Source of the DNA: Mumia quercus
GTDB taxonomy: Bacteria; Actinomycetota; Actinomycetes; Propionibacteriales; Nocardioidaceae
Length of the DNA stretch: 64,000 bases
Direction of reading: 5' to 3'
Assembly: GCF_025506335.1 (NCBI RefSeq)
Contig: NZ_JANZYO010000004.1
Span: 124,001-188,000, forward strand
Shown here: piece after piece, positions 8,856 through 18,078 of the stretch
Numbering within the stretch: position 1 is the first letter of the stretch
Layout of the letters: each line of letters begins with the position of its first letter
Made by a program: the position numbers and the translations under genes
The notes under the pieces: generated by a model
Databases searched by the model: none
Told to the model about the DNA's origin: nothing
Seen by the model: the letters and a program-made list of their open reading frames with translations, nothing else

Positions 8856-9679
8856 GAGAGCGCCCTCCTCTCTGCCGCGCGCAGCGCGATGTCGGACAGC
8901 AGCCCCAGCACCGCGTACGAGAGGAGACCGAGGAGCACGATCTCGGTCTGGGAGAACTCGCGTGCCTCCATCATCATGAAGCCGAGCCCCGAGTCGGTGT
9001 TCACCTGCTCCCCCACCACGAGGCTCAGCCAGCCTGCCGCGAAGGCGAGCCGCACGCCGAGGAACAGCGACGGCATCGCGCCGGGGACGACCACGTGCCG
9101 GACGCGCTCGAGCGCCGACAACCCGCAGGTCCGTGCCGCCTCGACGAGGCGTTCGTCGATGTTGCGGATGCCGGCGTAGAGGTTCAGGTAGATCGGGAAG
9201 AACGCGCCGAGAGCGACCAGGGTGATCTTGAGCGGCTCCCCGATGCCCAGCCAGATGATGAGCAGCGGGACGAGGCCGAGGTGCGGGAGCATGCGCGCCA
9301 TCTGGACGGTGGGGTCGACCAACGCGTCGCCGACGCGGAGCAGTCCCGCGAACGCGCCCAGGACGAGCGCGAGCCCGCCCCCGATCGCCAGCCCGACGAC
9401 CGCGCGGGTCAGCGACTCGTACACGTGGGCGGGGAGGCTCCCGTCCTGCGTCAGCCGCCAGCCGGCGGCGAGCACCTCGCTGGGTGGCGGCAGCTTGTCC
9501 GGTGACAGGACGCCCACCCGGGCGAGGACTTCCCACGCGCCGAGAAGCACCACCGGCGTCATCAGCCGGACACGGCGCAGCCGCACGTCCGCTCGGGAGC
9601 GGAGACGGCCGGACCGCGGGCGCGCGCTCGTCGCCGTCGGCGGACCGGTCGCGGCGGGAGCCAGCCGTACGTCGCTCAC
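8828..9679 (-). CDS. ABC transporter permease (sulfonate/nitrate/taurine type)
   Basis: The 283-residue protein has a long charged N-terminal tail (about 38 residues, Arg-rich) and then about six membrane helices of the BPD_transp_1 fold. The EAA loop reads roughly EAARTCGLSALERVRHVVVPGAMPS and contacts the ATPase. It belongs with SsuC/TauC-type permeases. Its ATG overlaps the stop of the binding protein gene by four bases (9676-9679), so the three genes form one operon read leftward in the order binding protein, permease, ATPase. Confidence 0.9.
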   Translation of the reverse strand: MSDVRLAPAATGPPTATSARPRSGRLRSRADVRLRRVRLMTPVVLLGAWEVLARVGVLSPDKLPPPSEVLAAGWRLTQDGSLPAHVYESLTRAVVGLAIGGGLALVLGAFAGLLRVGDALVDPTVQMARMLPHLGLVPLLIIWLGIGEPLKITLVALGAFFPIYLNLYAGIRNIDERLVEAARTCGLSALERVRHVVVPGAMPSLFLGVRLAFAAGWLSLVVGEQVNTDSGLGFMMMEAREFSQTEIVLLGLLSYAVLGLLSDIALRAAERRALSWRRGLQAS

Positions 9680-10620
9680 TCGAGGATGTCCGAGTAGCGG
9701 TCGTCGACGCGGCCGGCGATGTCGACCGGCTCCGGGATCAGCTCGAGGTCGGCGAAGCCGTCGGCGATCTCCTGCAGCTCGGCAGCGATCTCGGGAGTGA
9801 GCGCGGCGAGCGGCTGCGCGCTTCGCTCCAGGGCGCGCGTGGTCGTGTCGAGCGGGATCTTGAGCTCGGGCGCGAGGAGCGTGGCTCGCTCCTGCGGGTG
9901 GGCAATCCCCCAGTCGGTGACCTCGCGGTACTCCTTCAGGAACGCCTCCACCTTCTCCGGCTTCTCCTCCAGCGCCTCCGGGGTGACCAGCACGTACTCA
10001 CGGTTGTGCGCGAGCCCGGTGGCGTCGACGAGCACCTTCACGCCGGGCTGCTCGGCGAGCGCGAAGTAGGGGTCCCAGATGATCCACGCGTCGACCTGGT
10101 CGTTGTCGAAGGCGGGTCGTGCCTCGGCGGGCTTGAGGTACTTGACGTCGATGTCGTCGATCGTCATGTCGTTCGCCTCGAGCAGCTTCACGAGCAGCCA
10201 GTTGACGTTCGAGCCTTTGTTGAGCGCCACGGTCTTGCCCTTGAGGTCGGTGAAGGACGTGAAGCCGCTCTTCTCCTTCACCAGGACGGCCTCCCCCTTG
10301 GGGACGGGCGCCGACGTCGCGACGATCCGGAAGTCCGTCTTGCCCGCCGCAGCGAAGATCGGCGGCGCCTCGCCGGTCTGGCCGATGTCGATGGCGCCGG
10401 CCTTGAGCGCCTCGGTGAGTGCCGGGCCGCTCTCGAACAAGGACCACTCGGCGTCGGGTGCGGCCTCCTTCGCCTTGACGAGGCTCAGGCCGCCGAAGCG
10501 CTGGTAGCCGATCTTGAGCGGCTCGTACGCGTCGGCCTCCCCCTCACCACCGCAGGCCGACAGCCAGCTCGCCATCAGGAGGGCGACAGCGGCGGTCAGG
10601 GTGGCGGTGGTGCGGCGCAT
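9676..10620 (-). CDS. ABC transporter substrate-binding lipoprotein (aliphatic sulfonate/taurine/nitrate type)
   Basis: The 314-residue protein begins with a lipoprotein signal ending in LSAC, so Cys23 would be lipidated after cleavage. The mature part is a type 2 periplasmic-binding fold of the NMT1/SsuA class: an early KIGYQRFGG strand, GQTGEAPPIFAAA, and a LKGKTVALNKGSNVNWLL segment. Related proteins bind alkanesulfonates, taurine or nitrate. No sulfonate monooxygenase gene is adjacent, so the ligand stays open. The ATG at 10620 has GGAGAG-like bases upstream (GAGGACTCTCC). I saw no recognisable riboswitch in the 261-base gap to the divergent hydrolase gene. Confidence 0.88.
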   Translation of the reverse strand: MRRTTATLTAAVALLMASWLSACGGEGEADAYEPLKIGYQRFGGLSLVKAKEAAPDAEWSLFESGPALTEALKAGAIDIGQTGEAPPIFAAAGKTDFRIVATSAPVPKGEAVLVKEKSGFTSFTDLKGKTVALNKGSNVNWLLVKLLEANDMTIDDIDVKYLKPAEARPAFDNDQVDAWIIWDPYFALAEQPGVKVLVDATGLAHNREYVLVTPEALEEKPEKVEAFLKEYREVTDWGIAHPQERATLLAPELKIPLDTTTRALERSAQPLAALTPEIAAELQEIADGFADLELIPEPVDIAGRVDDRYSDILE

Positions 10621-10881
10621 GGAGAGTCCTCAGAGGTCGACCGGAGCAACGGCGGCCAGTCTTCCGAGGGGGGTGAGGGCCAGCCAGGGTTGCGCTCGTG
10701 CCGAGGGAAACGCTCCGCCGCGGGCGCGGTGGCCGGATCCGGACAAAGGGCCGAATTTACGTTCTTGACACACAGCCGTCTTCATTCATGCGACGACGAA
10801 TTTTAGCGTCCTTCGCGGGAGCCGAACCTGTGCTCCGCGGTTTAGCGTCTGCCCTCACAGACGCCCGAGCTGGAGTCCTTT

Positions 10882-13800
10882 GTGAAGAGAACAACCACTA
10901 CCCGGCGGCTGGTGCACGGCCTGCTCGCCGCGGGTCTGACCGCAAGCGTCATCGCCGCCTCACCGCTCGCCGCGCAGGCCGACGACGGCGCGCTCCGCAG
11001 CGGTGACGGGTTCACCGTCACCGACCTCGGCGGCGCGTACCAAGTGACCGTCGAGCTCGACGAGCCCCTGCCGATGAAGTCCGACGCTCCGACGATCGAG
11101 GCCGACGGCCACAGCATCGGCCTCGCGGCCGAGTCGGTCGACGGCACCACACTGACCACCGTCACCTCCGACGCCTCCGTCCTCACCGCGACGTCGCTCG
11201 AGCCTGGCTGGTCGAGCATCGAGAGCGCCGCCGTCGACGCCGCCGCGAAGGCACGCGGTGCCGTCGCCGCGACGGCACCGGACCTCGACGACGCGCAGGC
11301 CACGATCGACGAGGACCCGGGGTCGCGCGGCTCGTACGCGTGGGACGAGGACATCTACGACTTCGGCGACCAGGCCATCGACCTCACCTCGATCGGCGGC
11401 ATCCGGGGCGAGGTCCGCGGCAAGGTCTACCTGCCCCGTACGGGCGGAGCGCGCCCGGTCGTGATCTTCATGCACGGCCGCCACACCTCCTGCTCGCAGG
11501 GCACCGCCAACCCGAACCGCTGGCCCTGCGGCCCGAACCAGGTGCGGATCCCCAGCTACCAGGGGTACGACGACGCCGCCCGCGCGCTGGCCAGCCACGG
11601 CTACGCGGTCGTGTCGATCTCGGCCAACGCGATCAACGCCAACGACAACCAGCTGTCGATCGACTACGGCCAGCTGACCCGCGGCCAGCTCACGCTCGAC
11701 ACCCTGTCGCTGCTCAAGGACGCGAACGAGGGCAAGGCGATCTCGCTGTACGACGCCGACCTCGACCGTGACGTCACGCTCGACCAGGCGCTGGCCGAGA
11801 CCGACGACGAGATGCTCGACGCCGAGCACGAGGCGGCGCTGACCGCGGCGGACCTCGAGGGCCGCTTCGACTTCTCGAGCATCGGACTCATGGGCCACTC
11901 CCGCGGTGGTGAAGGCGTCGCCTCCGCCGCCGTGCTCAACGCGGCGCTGGACGAGCCGTGGGCGATCAAGTCCGTGCTGCCGCTCGCGCCGGTCGACTTC
12001 AACCGTTTCACGATCCCCGACGTCACGATGATGACGTTGCTGCCGTACTGCGACGGCGACGTCTCCAACCAGCAGGGCCAGCACATGTTCGACGACTCGC
12101 GCTACGCGTTCGACGACGACGTGCTCCGCTCGGCGATGTGGGTGATGGGCGCCAACCACAACTTCTTCAACACGGTCTGGACCCCGGGCGTCTACCCGTA
12201 CTCGGTCTCCGACGACTGGAGCCGCTCGACCGACCCGGTCTGCGGCACCGCCGAATCCGTCGCAAGCACCTCGATCCGCATGTCGCCGTCGGAGCAGTAC
12301 GACGTGGGCACCGCTCTCGTCGCCGGCTTCTTCCGCCTCACCCTGGGCGAGGAGGAGCAGCTGCTGCCGATCTTCGACGGCACGGGCGCCGTCGCCGGCA
12401 GCCTCGTCGGCAAGGACATCCGCACGACCGCCGTCCAGGCGCCGTCGGCCCGTACCGACATCGAGACGTTCACCGAGGCGGGCAACAACCTGCGCCCGTA
12501 CGGCACCGCGACGGTCGCGGTCTGCGCCAGCCAGTCGGGCCGTCCCGTCTCGCAGAAGCTGCCCGGGTGCGCAACCACCGCGCTCGCCAGCGCGCAGGTG
12601 CCGCACTGGGCCGCGATGCGCTGGAGCGAGGACGTCCCCGCCTCGCCGATGGGTGCGTTCTCGTGGACGACCGCGACCGGCGAGGTCCGCCTCACCGTCC
12701 CGCGCGAGGCACGCGACGCCTCCTCGTACGAGCGCCTCGCGCTGAAGGTCGCCGCGGGCGAGTCCGTGGCCACGGGCACCGACATGGCGATCACGCTCGT
12801 CGACGGCTCCGGCGCCTCCGTCACCAAGAAGGTCTCGGAGCTCAACCCGCTGGCGCTCCAGCGGATGCCGATCAGCACCGGCACGGGTGCCGCCATGCTC
12901 GGCAAGATCGTGCTCCAGCAGGTGAACCTGCCGCTGGAGGGCCTGGGCCTCGACCTCACGGACCTGCGTGAGGTCCGCTTCGGGGCGGGTACGGCCGAGG
13001 CCGGGGCGGTCTTCCTCTCCGATCTCGCGCTGGAGTCGCCGACGCTGGGCAACCCGGAGTCAGTCACCCGCTCGTCGGTCAACGTCGGTGCGCAGAACGT
13101 CGACGAGGGCCGTGGGCCGGGCACGGTCGACGTCGCCGTGACCCTCGACCGTCCGTCGGACGAGCCCGTGGTCGCCTATGCCTCGGTGCTCGGCACGGCC
13201 AGCGCCACAGCGAAGGTCGGCCGCGCGATGCAGAAGGTGACCTTCGCGCCCGGCGAGGTGTGCAAGGTCGTCTCCGCCCCGACGTACGGCGACGCCGACC
13301 CGTCGGCGTCCCCGTCCGTGACGTTCCGCGCCACGGTCACGAACACCAGCAACGGTGTCATGGGCACCGGCGCGCTCGACTGGCTGACGGTCCGTGAGGA
13401 CGACAACGACGCGTCGACCTCTGCACCTGCCGTCGGCACGCCGGGCGACCCGTGCGCGGAGCTGGCGGCCCGCGGCACCACCGCAGAGCTGGAGGCGAGC
13501 GACCCGACGCCGGGACCGGGCGAGACCACCACGCTGACCGCGGGCGGCTTCCGCGCCGGCGAGTCGGTCACTGTCACCCTGGGAGACGACACGGTCGGGT
13601 CCGCGGTGGCCGACACCGCCGGACTCGTCTCGTACGACCTGGTCGTGCCGGCGGACGCCGAGACCGGTCCGGTCTCGGTGACGGCGAAGGGCGCCGGCTC
13701 GCTGCGTACGGCGGCCACCGAGCTCACCGTCCTCGGCACCACCACGACGGCGCTCACGATCGACCCGGCCCTGCCGGCGGTCGGCCAGCCCGTGACCCTG

Positions 13801-14592
13801 ACGGCGACGGTCTCCGGCGCCACCACGGGGACGGTGACGTTCACCGACGGCTCGACCACGCTCGGCACGGCCGAGGTCGTCGACGGTGTCGCGACGCTCG
13901 AGCTCGCCGGCCTCAAGGCCGGCAAGCACGCGCTCACGGCCTCGTACGCCGCCACCGCGACCACCGACGCGTCGGTCTCGGAGACGACGACGCTGACGCT
14001 CGAGAAGGGCAGCTCCACCGTCGCGCTGACGCTGTCGACGACGGCCAGCACCTTCGGGTCGCGGGTCAGCGGCACGGTCGCGGTCGAGGGTTCGGCTTCC
14101 GGCCCGGTCGAGATCCGCTACGGCACCGCGACCGCACAGGTGACGGCGAAGGGCGGCAAGGCGACGTTCACCCTGCCGGCGACGCTCGCCCCCGGGACGT
14201 ACGCGGTCCGGGCGACCTTCCTCGGGACCGACGAGGTGGCGCCGAGCGGCACCGCCACGGTGACCCTCAAGGTCGCCAAGAAGGCCACCACCACGGCGGT
14301 CTCGACCAAGGCGTCGGTCAAGCGCGGCAAGAAGCTGACGGTCAGCACGAAGGTGCGCGGCGCTGTCGCCGGGACCCAGCCGACCGGCACGGTGACGGTG
14401 TACGTCAAGAAGGACGGCGGGACGTACAAGGCCGTCAAGAGCGTCCGCCTCGCCGCCGCCCAGAAGGGCACGGTGAAGGTCTCGTCCACGGCGCCGAGCG
14501 CGAAGAAGCTGCGCGTGAAGGTCGTCTACAGCGGTGACGCCCGCTACGGCAAGAGCACCTCGGCCGTGAAGGTGGTGACCGTGAAGCGCTGA
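10882..14592 (+). CDS. Large secreted alpha/beta hydrolase with C-terminal Ig-like repeats
   Basis: The 1236-residue protein starts with a signal peptide (residues 1-33, cleavage near AQADD). Residues about 140-530 form an alpha/beta-hydrolase domain: an IFMHGRHTSC oxyanion segment, the nucleophile elbow GHSRGG with Ser340, an acidic CDGD segment and a GANHNFFN segment that could supply the His. A beta-rich region follows, with a Calx-beta-like stretch near 740-855. The C-terminal third is two or three Ig-like (Big_3-type) repeats with TGTVTF or TGTVTV strands, ending in a Lys/Arg-rich tail. It is probably exported and cell-surface associated; the substrate is unknown. The GTG at 10882 has GGAG six bases upstream (10872-10875). 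A strong terminator follows. Confidence 0.82.
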   Translation: MKRTTTTRRLVHGLLAAGLTASVIAASPLAAQADDGALRSGDGFTVTDLGGAYQVTVELDEPLPMKSDAPTIEADGHSIGLAAESVDGTTLTTVTSDASVLTATSLEPGWSSIESAAVDAAAKARGAVAATAPDLDDAQATIDEDPGSRGSYAWDEDIYDFGDQAIDLTSIGGIRGEVRGKVYLPRTGGARPVVIFMHGRHTSCSQGTANPNRWPCGPNQVRIPSYQGYDDAARALASHGYAVVSISANAINANDNQLSIDYGQLTRGQLTLDTLSLLKDANEGKAISLYDADLDRDVTLDQALAETDDEMLDAEHEAALTAADLEGRFDFSSIGLMGHSRGGEGVASAAVLNAALDEPWAIKSVLPLAPVDFNRFTIPDVTMMTLLPYCDGDVSNQQGQHMFDDSRYAFDDDVLRSAMWVMGANHNFFNTVWTPGVYPYSVSDDWSRSTDPVCGTAESVASTSIRMSPSEQYDVGTALVAGFFRLTLGEEEQLLPIFDGTGAVAGSLVGKDIRTTAVQAPSARTDIETFTEAGNNLRPYGTATVAVCASQSGRPVSQKLPGCATTALASAQVPHWAAMRWSEDVPASPMGAFSWTTATGEVRLTVPREARDASSYERLALKVAAGESVATGTDMAITLVDGSGASVTKKVSELNPLALQRMPISTGTGAAMLGKIVLQQVNLPLEGLGLDLTDLREVRFGAGTAEAGAVFLSDLALESPTLGNPESVTRSSVNVGAQNVDEGRGPGTVDVAVTLDRPSDEPVVAYASVLGTASATAKVGRAMQKVTFAPGEVCKVVSAPTYGDADPSASPSVTFRATVTNTSNGVMGTGALDWLTVREDDNDASTSAPAVGTPGDPCAELAARGTTAELEASDPTPGPGETTTLTAGGFRAGESVTVTLGDDTVGSAVADTAGLVSYDLVVPADAETGPVSVTAKGAGSLRTAATELTVLGTTTTALTIDPALPAVGQPVTLTATVSGATTGTVTFTDGSTTLGTAEVVDGVATLELAGLKAGKHALTASYAATATTDASVSETTTLTLEKGSSTVALTLSTTASTFGSRVSGTVAVEGSASGPVEIRYGTATAQVTAKGGKATFTLPATLAPGTYAVRATFLGTDEVAPSGTATVTLKVAKKATTTAVSTKASVKRGKKLTVSTKVRGAVAGTQPTGTVTVYVKKDGGTYKAVKSVRLAAAQKGTVKVSSTAPSAKKLRVKVVYSGDARYGKSTSAVKVVTVKR

Positions 14593-14611
14593 CGCGCACG
14601 GCCGACGCGGA

Positions 14612-14643
14612 GGGGCGGCACCTGCTTCGGCAGGGTCCGCCCC
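14612..14643 (+). terminator. Intrinsic terminator after the secreted hydrolase gene
   Basis: A 14-base-pair stem with two central mismatches is capped by a TTCG tetraloop: left arm from 14612 (GGGGCGG...), right arm ending GTCCGCCCC at 14643, followed by TTCT. It lies 20 bases after the stop codon. Confidence 0.85.
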
Positions 14644-14749
14644 TTCTCGTGTCACGGTTCGGAAAACAGCGTTTCGCGCGAGCTGTGGCGCCCTCTAGTC
14701 TGAGCGCGCACGCCGACCCCGGCGAGCCTGACTCCGACCGAGGTCCCGT

Positions 14750-15973
14750 ATGCGTCGCACTCTCGCCCCTGCTCTCGTGCTCGCCCTCATGCCGTTCGTG
14801 GCGGCGTCACCGGCCGATGCCGGTCCCTCGACCCCGTCGGTCGTGACGCCGACGAGCGGCCCGGTGACCTTCTCCTTCACCCTGCCCGAGGCGTTGAACG
14901 CCGTGGTGCTCGAGATCCGTCGAACCGGCACCACCACAGTCGTGGCCTCCGCCGACCTCGGAGACCTCCTGCCGGGCGCGGCCAGCGCCACCTGGGACGC
15001 GCGGACGGCCACCGGCATGCCTGTGCCGGACGGCACGTACGTCGCCACCCTTCGCGCCGCGGGGAGCGAGACGCCGCTCGCCGACACGTCGAACGTCCGT
15101 GTCAACCTCGTCGCGCCCCGCGCCACCGTGGCCCCGGCGGTCTCCGCGACCAGCGTGTTCCCGTGGACCGACGGCTACCGAGACGCCGTGACCATCACGG
15201 GCCCTGCCCCGGTGACGGAGACCGGGGCCAACGCCTCGATCCAGGTGCTCAACGCCGCAGGCACCGTGGTGTGGTCCGCGGCCGGCTCGTCTGCGCGATG
15301 GACCGGGCGCACCAGCAACGGCTCGATCGCGCCCGCCGGGACGTACCGGGTGCGCTCGCGCTTCGTCGACTCCGACGGGCTCGTCGGTTACAGCCCCACG
15401 CGGGCGCTCACCGTCTCGGCGAAGCGGTTGGTGACCCGGAAGATGGTCGAGAAGGTCTCGCCGCGCAGGTACGCCACGGGCGTTTACACCGGCAAGTGCG
15501 GCAAGACGTTCGCGCCCGCACGCAAGGGCAAGGCATGGAAGAAGTCGGTGGGGATCGCGAGCCGCCACAAGTGCAAGGGCGGGAAGTACTCCGGCCTCGT
15601 CGAGGCGCAGTTCGGCGCGTGGTGGCCCGAGGCGTACGACGTCCGTTCGCTGAAGCTCGAGGTGACTGGCGCCGGGCACACGAAGAGCAAGCGCAACTGG
15701 GCCATCGGCTACAGCAGGAAGAAGAACGGCACGCTCGGCAAGGACCGCCGGCTCTCGCACCGCTCGGGCACGCGGACGATGCTCTCGCTCTCGGCCGCAG
15801 GAGCGCGCGCGTACCTCACCAACCGCCACGAGCTCTACTGGGGCGTGGCTGCGCTCGAAGGAAGTCGCTACGACATTAAGGCGTTCCGGATCACGATCAC
15901 GTACCGCACGCTGGTCGACCCGAACGCGCGCGGCGCACACGCCGTGCCCAGCAGCGTCCAGCCCGTCGGCTGA
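14750..15973 (+). CDS. Secreted protein with FlgD-type Ig-like repeats
   Basis: The 407-residue protein has a signal peptide (residues 1-24, ending SPADAG). Two FlgD/Ig-like modules follow, each with the pattern W-x-A/G-R-T-x-x-G and a later G-T-Y (about residues 83-102 and 183-203). The C-terminal half (about 225-395) is Lys/Arg-rich with two or three Cys residues and conserved-looking Trp/Tyr positions, and I recognise no domain in it. A cell-surface or secreted structural role is likely, but no enzymatic motif is visible. The ATG at 14750 has GAGG about six bases upstream. A possible -10 TAGTCT lies about 55 bases before the start. Confidence 0.75.
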   Translation: MRRTLAPALVLALMPFVAASPADAGPSTPSVVTPTSGPVTFSFTLPEALNAVVLEIRRTGTTTVVASADLGDLLPGAASATWDARTATGMPVPDGTYVATLRAAGSETPLADTSNVRVNLVAPRATVAPAVSATSVFPWTDGYRDAVTITGPAPVTETGANASIQVLNAAGTVVWSAAGSSARWTGRTSNGSIAPAGTYRVRSRFVDSDGLVGYSPTRALTVSAKRLVTRKMVEKVSPRRYATGVYTGKCGKTFAPARKGKAWKKSVGIASRHKCKGGKYSGLVEAQFGAWWPEAYDVRSLKLEVTGAGHTKSKRNWAIGYSRKKNGTLGKDRRLSHRSGTRTMLSLSAAGARAYLTNRHELYWGVAALEGSRYDIKAFRITITYRTLVDPNARGAHAVPSSVQPVG

Positions 15974-16065
15974 GTCGCGCGATCTGGCGCACGCGCGACC
16001 GATGTCGCTAGTGTGTCGGACTCGACCGCCGACCCCGCGGCGGTCTCGTGACCAAGGGAGACCTC

Positions 16066-16290
16066 GTGGTACGTACGTCCAGGAAAGCCTCCACCCGTCA
16101 AGTCGTCACCGTCATCGTCGTGGTGTGGCTCGTGATCGGCGCCCTCGCTGCAGCCCAGCGCGGCTACTTCAAGGGCTCGGACGCGACCTGTGCCAAGCTC
16201 GGGACGATCACGGTGACGATCATCGCCGGCCCGCTCAACTACGTCGGCGCGAACCCGAAGATCGACTGCGACATCGAGCCCAGCAAGTAG
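16066..16290 (+). CDS. Small single-pass membrane protein
   Basis: The 74-residue protein has a basic N-terminus, one membrane helix (about residues 12-33) and a short outer part with two Cys residues and the strings [11 protein letters not shown] and DCDIEPSK. Similar small proteins of unknown function are common in Nocardioidaceae as far as I recall. The GTG at 16066 is preferred because GGGAG lies five bases upstream; an earlier in-frame GTG at 16048 lacks this. A -10-like TAGTGT is at 16009-16014. The gene is followed by a strong bidirectional terminator and converges on metI. Confidence 0.7.
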   Translation: MVRTSRKASTRQVVTVIVVVWLVIGALAAAQRGYFKGSDATCAKLGTITVTIIAGPLNYVGANPKIDCDIEPSK

Positions 16291-16297
16291 GCGACGC

Positions 16298-16336
16298 GAC
16301 GGCGACCCGCACCCGAGGACGGGGCGGGTCGCCGTC
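16298..16336. terminator. Bidirectional terminator between the small membrane protein gene and metI
   Basis: A perfect 13-base-pair stem (GACGGCGACCCGC at 16298-16310 pairing with 16324-16336) encloses a 13-base loop in the gap between two convergent stop codons. Confidence 0.8.
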
Positions 16337-16342
16337 GTCGTG

Positions 16343-17047
16343 TCAGCGTCGCAGGACGCGGCGGGCGAGCGCGTTCCCGCCGAACTGCACGACCTGGACG
16401 AGGATCACGATCATGATCACCGCGGTCCAGGTGACGACCGTGTCGAACTGGCGGTAGCCGTACTGCAGGGCGAAGTTGCCCAGCCCGCCGCCGCCGATGA
16501 CACCGGCGATCGCCGACATGTCCACGATCGCGACGAAGGCGAACGTGTAGCCGAGGATCAACGGGCCGAGCGCCTCGGGGACCAGCACCGTACGCACGAT
16601 GCGCATCCGGCTCGCTCCCATCGAGCGTGCCGCCTCGATGACGCCGGGATCGACGGTGACGAGGTTCTGCTCGACGATGCGCGAGATCCCGAACGCCGCC
16701 GCGAACGTCATCGCGAAGATGATCGCCTTGTTGCCGATCCCGATGCCGACGACCAGGCGCGCCATCGGCTGCAGCGCCGCGATGAGGATGACGAACGGGA
16801 TCGGACGGAAGAAGTTCACGAACACGTTCAGGACGACGCTCACGATGCGGTTCGGGTAGAGACCCGAGGGACGCGTCACGTACAGGGCGAGCCCGAGACC
16901 CATCCCGATGAGCCCACCGAGCGTCAGCGCGATCGCGACGATGTAGAGCGTCTGCCACGTCGCCTCCCAGAACAACGGCCACAGCTCGCCCATCTGGGTG
17001 TCGGCCGCCAGCACCTCGGTGGCTGCGAGGTCGAACGACGGGCTCAT
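16343..17047 (-). CDS. metI: Methionine ABC transporter permease MetI
   Basis: The 234-residue permease has about five membrane helices and the MetI-type EAA loop with the sequence [22 protein letters not shown]-like spacing near residues 128-150, preceded by [11 protein letters not shown] and followed by [11 protein letters not shown], both characteristic of the D-methionine importer family. With MetN and MetQ it imports methionine or its derivatives. Its start overlaps the metN stop by four bases (17044-17047). Confidence 0.92.
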   Translation of the reverse strand: MSPSFDLAATEVLAADTQMGELWPLFWEATWQTLYIVAIALTLGGLIGMGLGLALYVTRPSGLYPNRIVSVVLNVFVNFFRPIPFVILIAALQPMARLVVGIGIGNKAIIFAMTFAAAFGISRIVEQNLVTVDPGVIEAARSMGASRMRIVRTVLVPEALGPLILGYTFAFVAIVDMSAIAGVIGGGGLGNFALQYGYRQFDTVVTWTAVIMIVILVQVVQFGGNALARRVLRR

Positions 17048-18072
17048 CGCAGCTCCCTCGTCTCGAGACGCGCGCCGATCGCGCGCAGCGCCGCGTCGAC
17101 GTCGGTGTCGGCGCCCCGCAGCGACAGCGTGAGGTTGCCGAACGTACGGCCGCCGATGTCCTCCATCCCGCCGTGGACCAGCTCGAACGTCACGTCGCGC
17201 GCGATCAGCTCCGCGAAGACCTCGGCCTGCCGCACGCCCTCGTCACGGAAGGCGAGCCGCACGAAGCGGCCGGGGTGCCGTTCGCGCAGCGCGCCCAGCG
17301 CCTCGGGGTCGGGCAGGTCGTCGATGATCGTCGACACGAAGCGACGGGTCACCGGCTGCTGCGGGTCGGAGAACACGTCGAACACCGGACCGCGCTCGAC
17401 GATCCGGCCGGCCTCCATCACCGCGACCTTGTGGGCGATCGACTTCACGACGTCCATCTCGTGGGTGATGACCATGATCGTGAGGCCGAGCTCCTCGTTG
17501 ACCCGACGCAGCAGACCGAGGACCTCCTGCGTCGTCTCCGGGTCCAGGGCGCTCGTCGACTCGTCGGCGAGCAGCAGCTTGGGTGAGGTCGCGAGCGCAC
17601 GGGCGATGCCGACACGCTGCTTCTGTCCACCGGAGAGCTGGTCGGTGTAGGTGTGCGCCTTCTCGGCGAGCCCGACGAACTGGAGCAGCTCGGCGACCCG
17701 CGCGTGCGCCTCCGCCTTGCCGACCCCCGCGACCTGGAGCGGATAGATCACGTTGCCGTAGACGGTGCGCGACCGCAGGAGGTTGAACTGCTGGAAGATC
17801 ATGCCGATCCCCAGCCGTACCTTCTGCAGCTGCCGCTCACGGAGCCCGGTGATCTCCGTGCCGTCGACCCTGATCGACCCGGCCGTCGCGCTCTCGAGCG
17901 CGTTGACCAGGCGGATCAGGGTCGACTTCCCGGCGCCGGAGTAGCCGACGATCCCGTAGATCTCCCCCGCCTCGACGTCCAGATCGACGTCGTCGATCGC
18001 ATGGACGGGCGAGCCGTCACGCGACGCAGCGGGGAAGACCTTCGAGACGCCGCGCATCTCGACGAGAGCCAT
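17044..18072 (-). CDS. metN: Methionine ABC transporter ATP-binding protein MetN
   Basis: The 342-residue ATPase has Walker [10 protein letters not shown], signature LSGGQKQR, Walker [12 protein letters not shown] and VITHEMD. The C-terminal 75 or so residues form the NIL regulatory domain, which in MetN binds methionine and slows transport when the cell is replete. The gene follows metQ after six bases and overlaps metI by four, so metQNI is one operon. Confidence 0.93.
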   Translation of the reverse strand: MALVEMRGVSKVFPAASRDGSPVHAIDDVDLDVEAGEIYGIVGYSGAGKSTLIRLVNALESATAGSIRVDGTEITGLRERQLQKVRLGIGMIFQQFNLLRSRTVYGNVIYPLQVAGVGKAEAHARVAELLQFVGLAEKAHTYTDQLSGGQKQRVGIARALATSPKLLLADESTSALDPETTQEVLGLLRRVNEELGLTIMVITHEMDVVKSIAHKVAVMEAGRIVERGPVFDVFSDPQQPVTRRFVSTIIDDLPDPEALGALRERHPGRFVRLAFRDEGVRQAEVFAELIARDVTFELVHGGMEDIGGRTFGNLTLSLRGADTDVDAALRAIGARLETRELR

Positions 18073-18078
18073 GCGGAC

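Noticed and set aside
10621-10881. Riboswitch or leader peptide before the sulfonate-type importer
   Set aside because: No known consensus and no convincing Cys-rich short frame with a ribosome site was seen.
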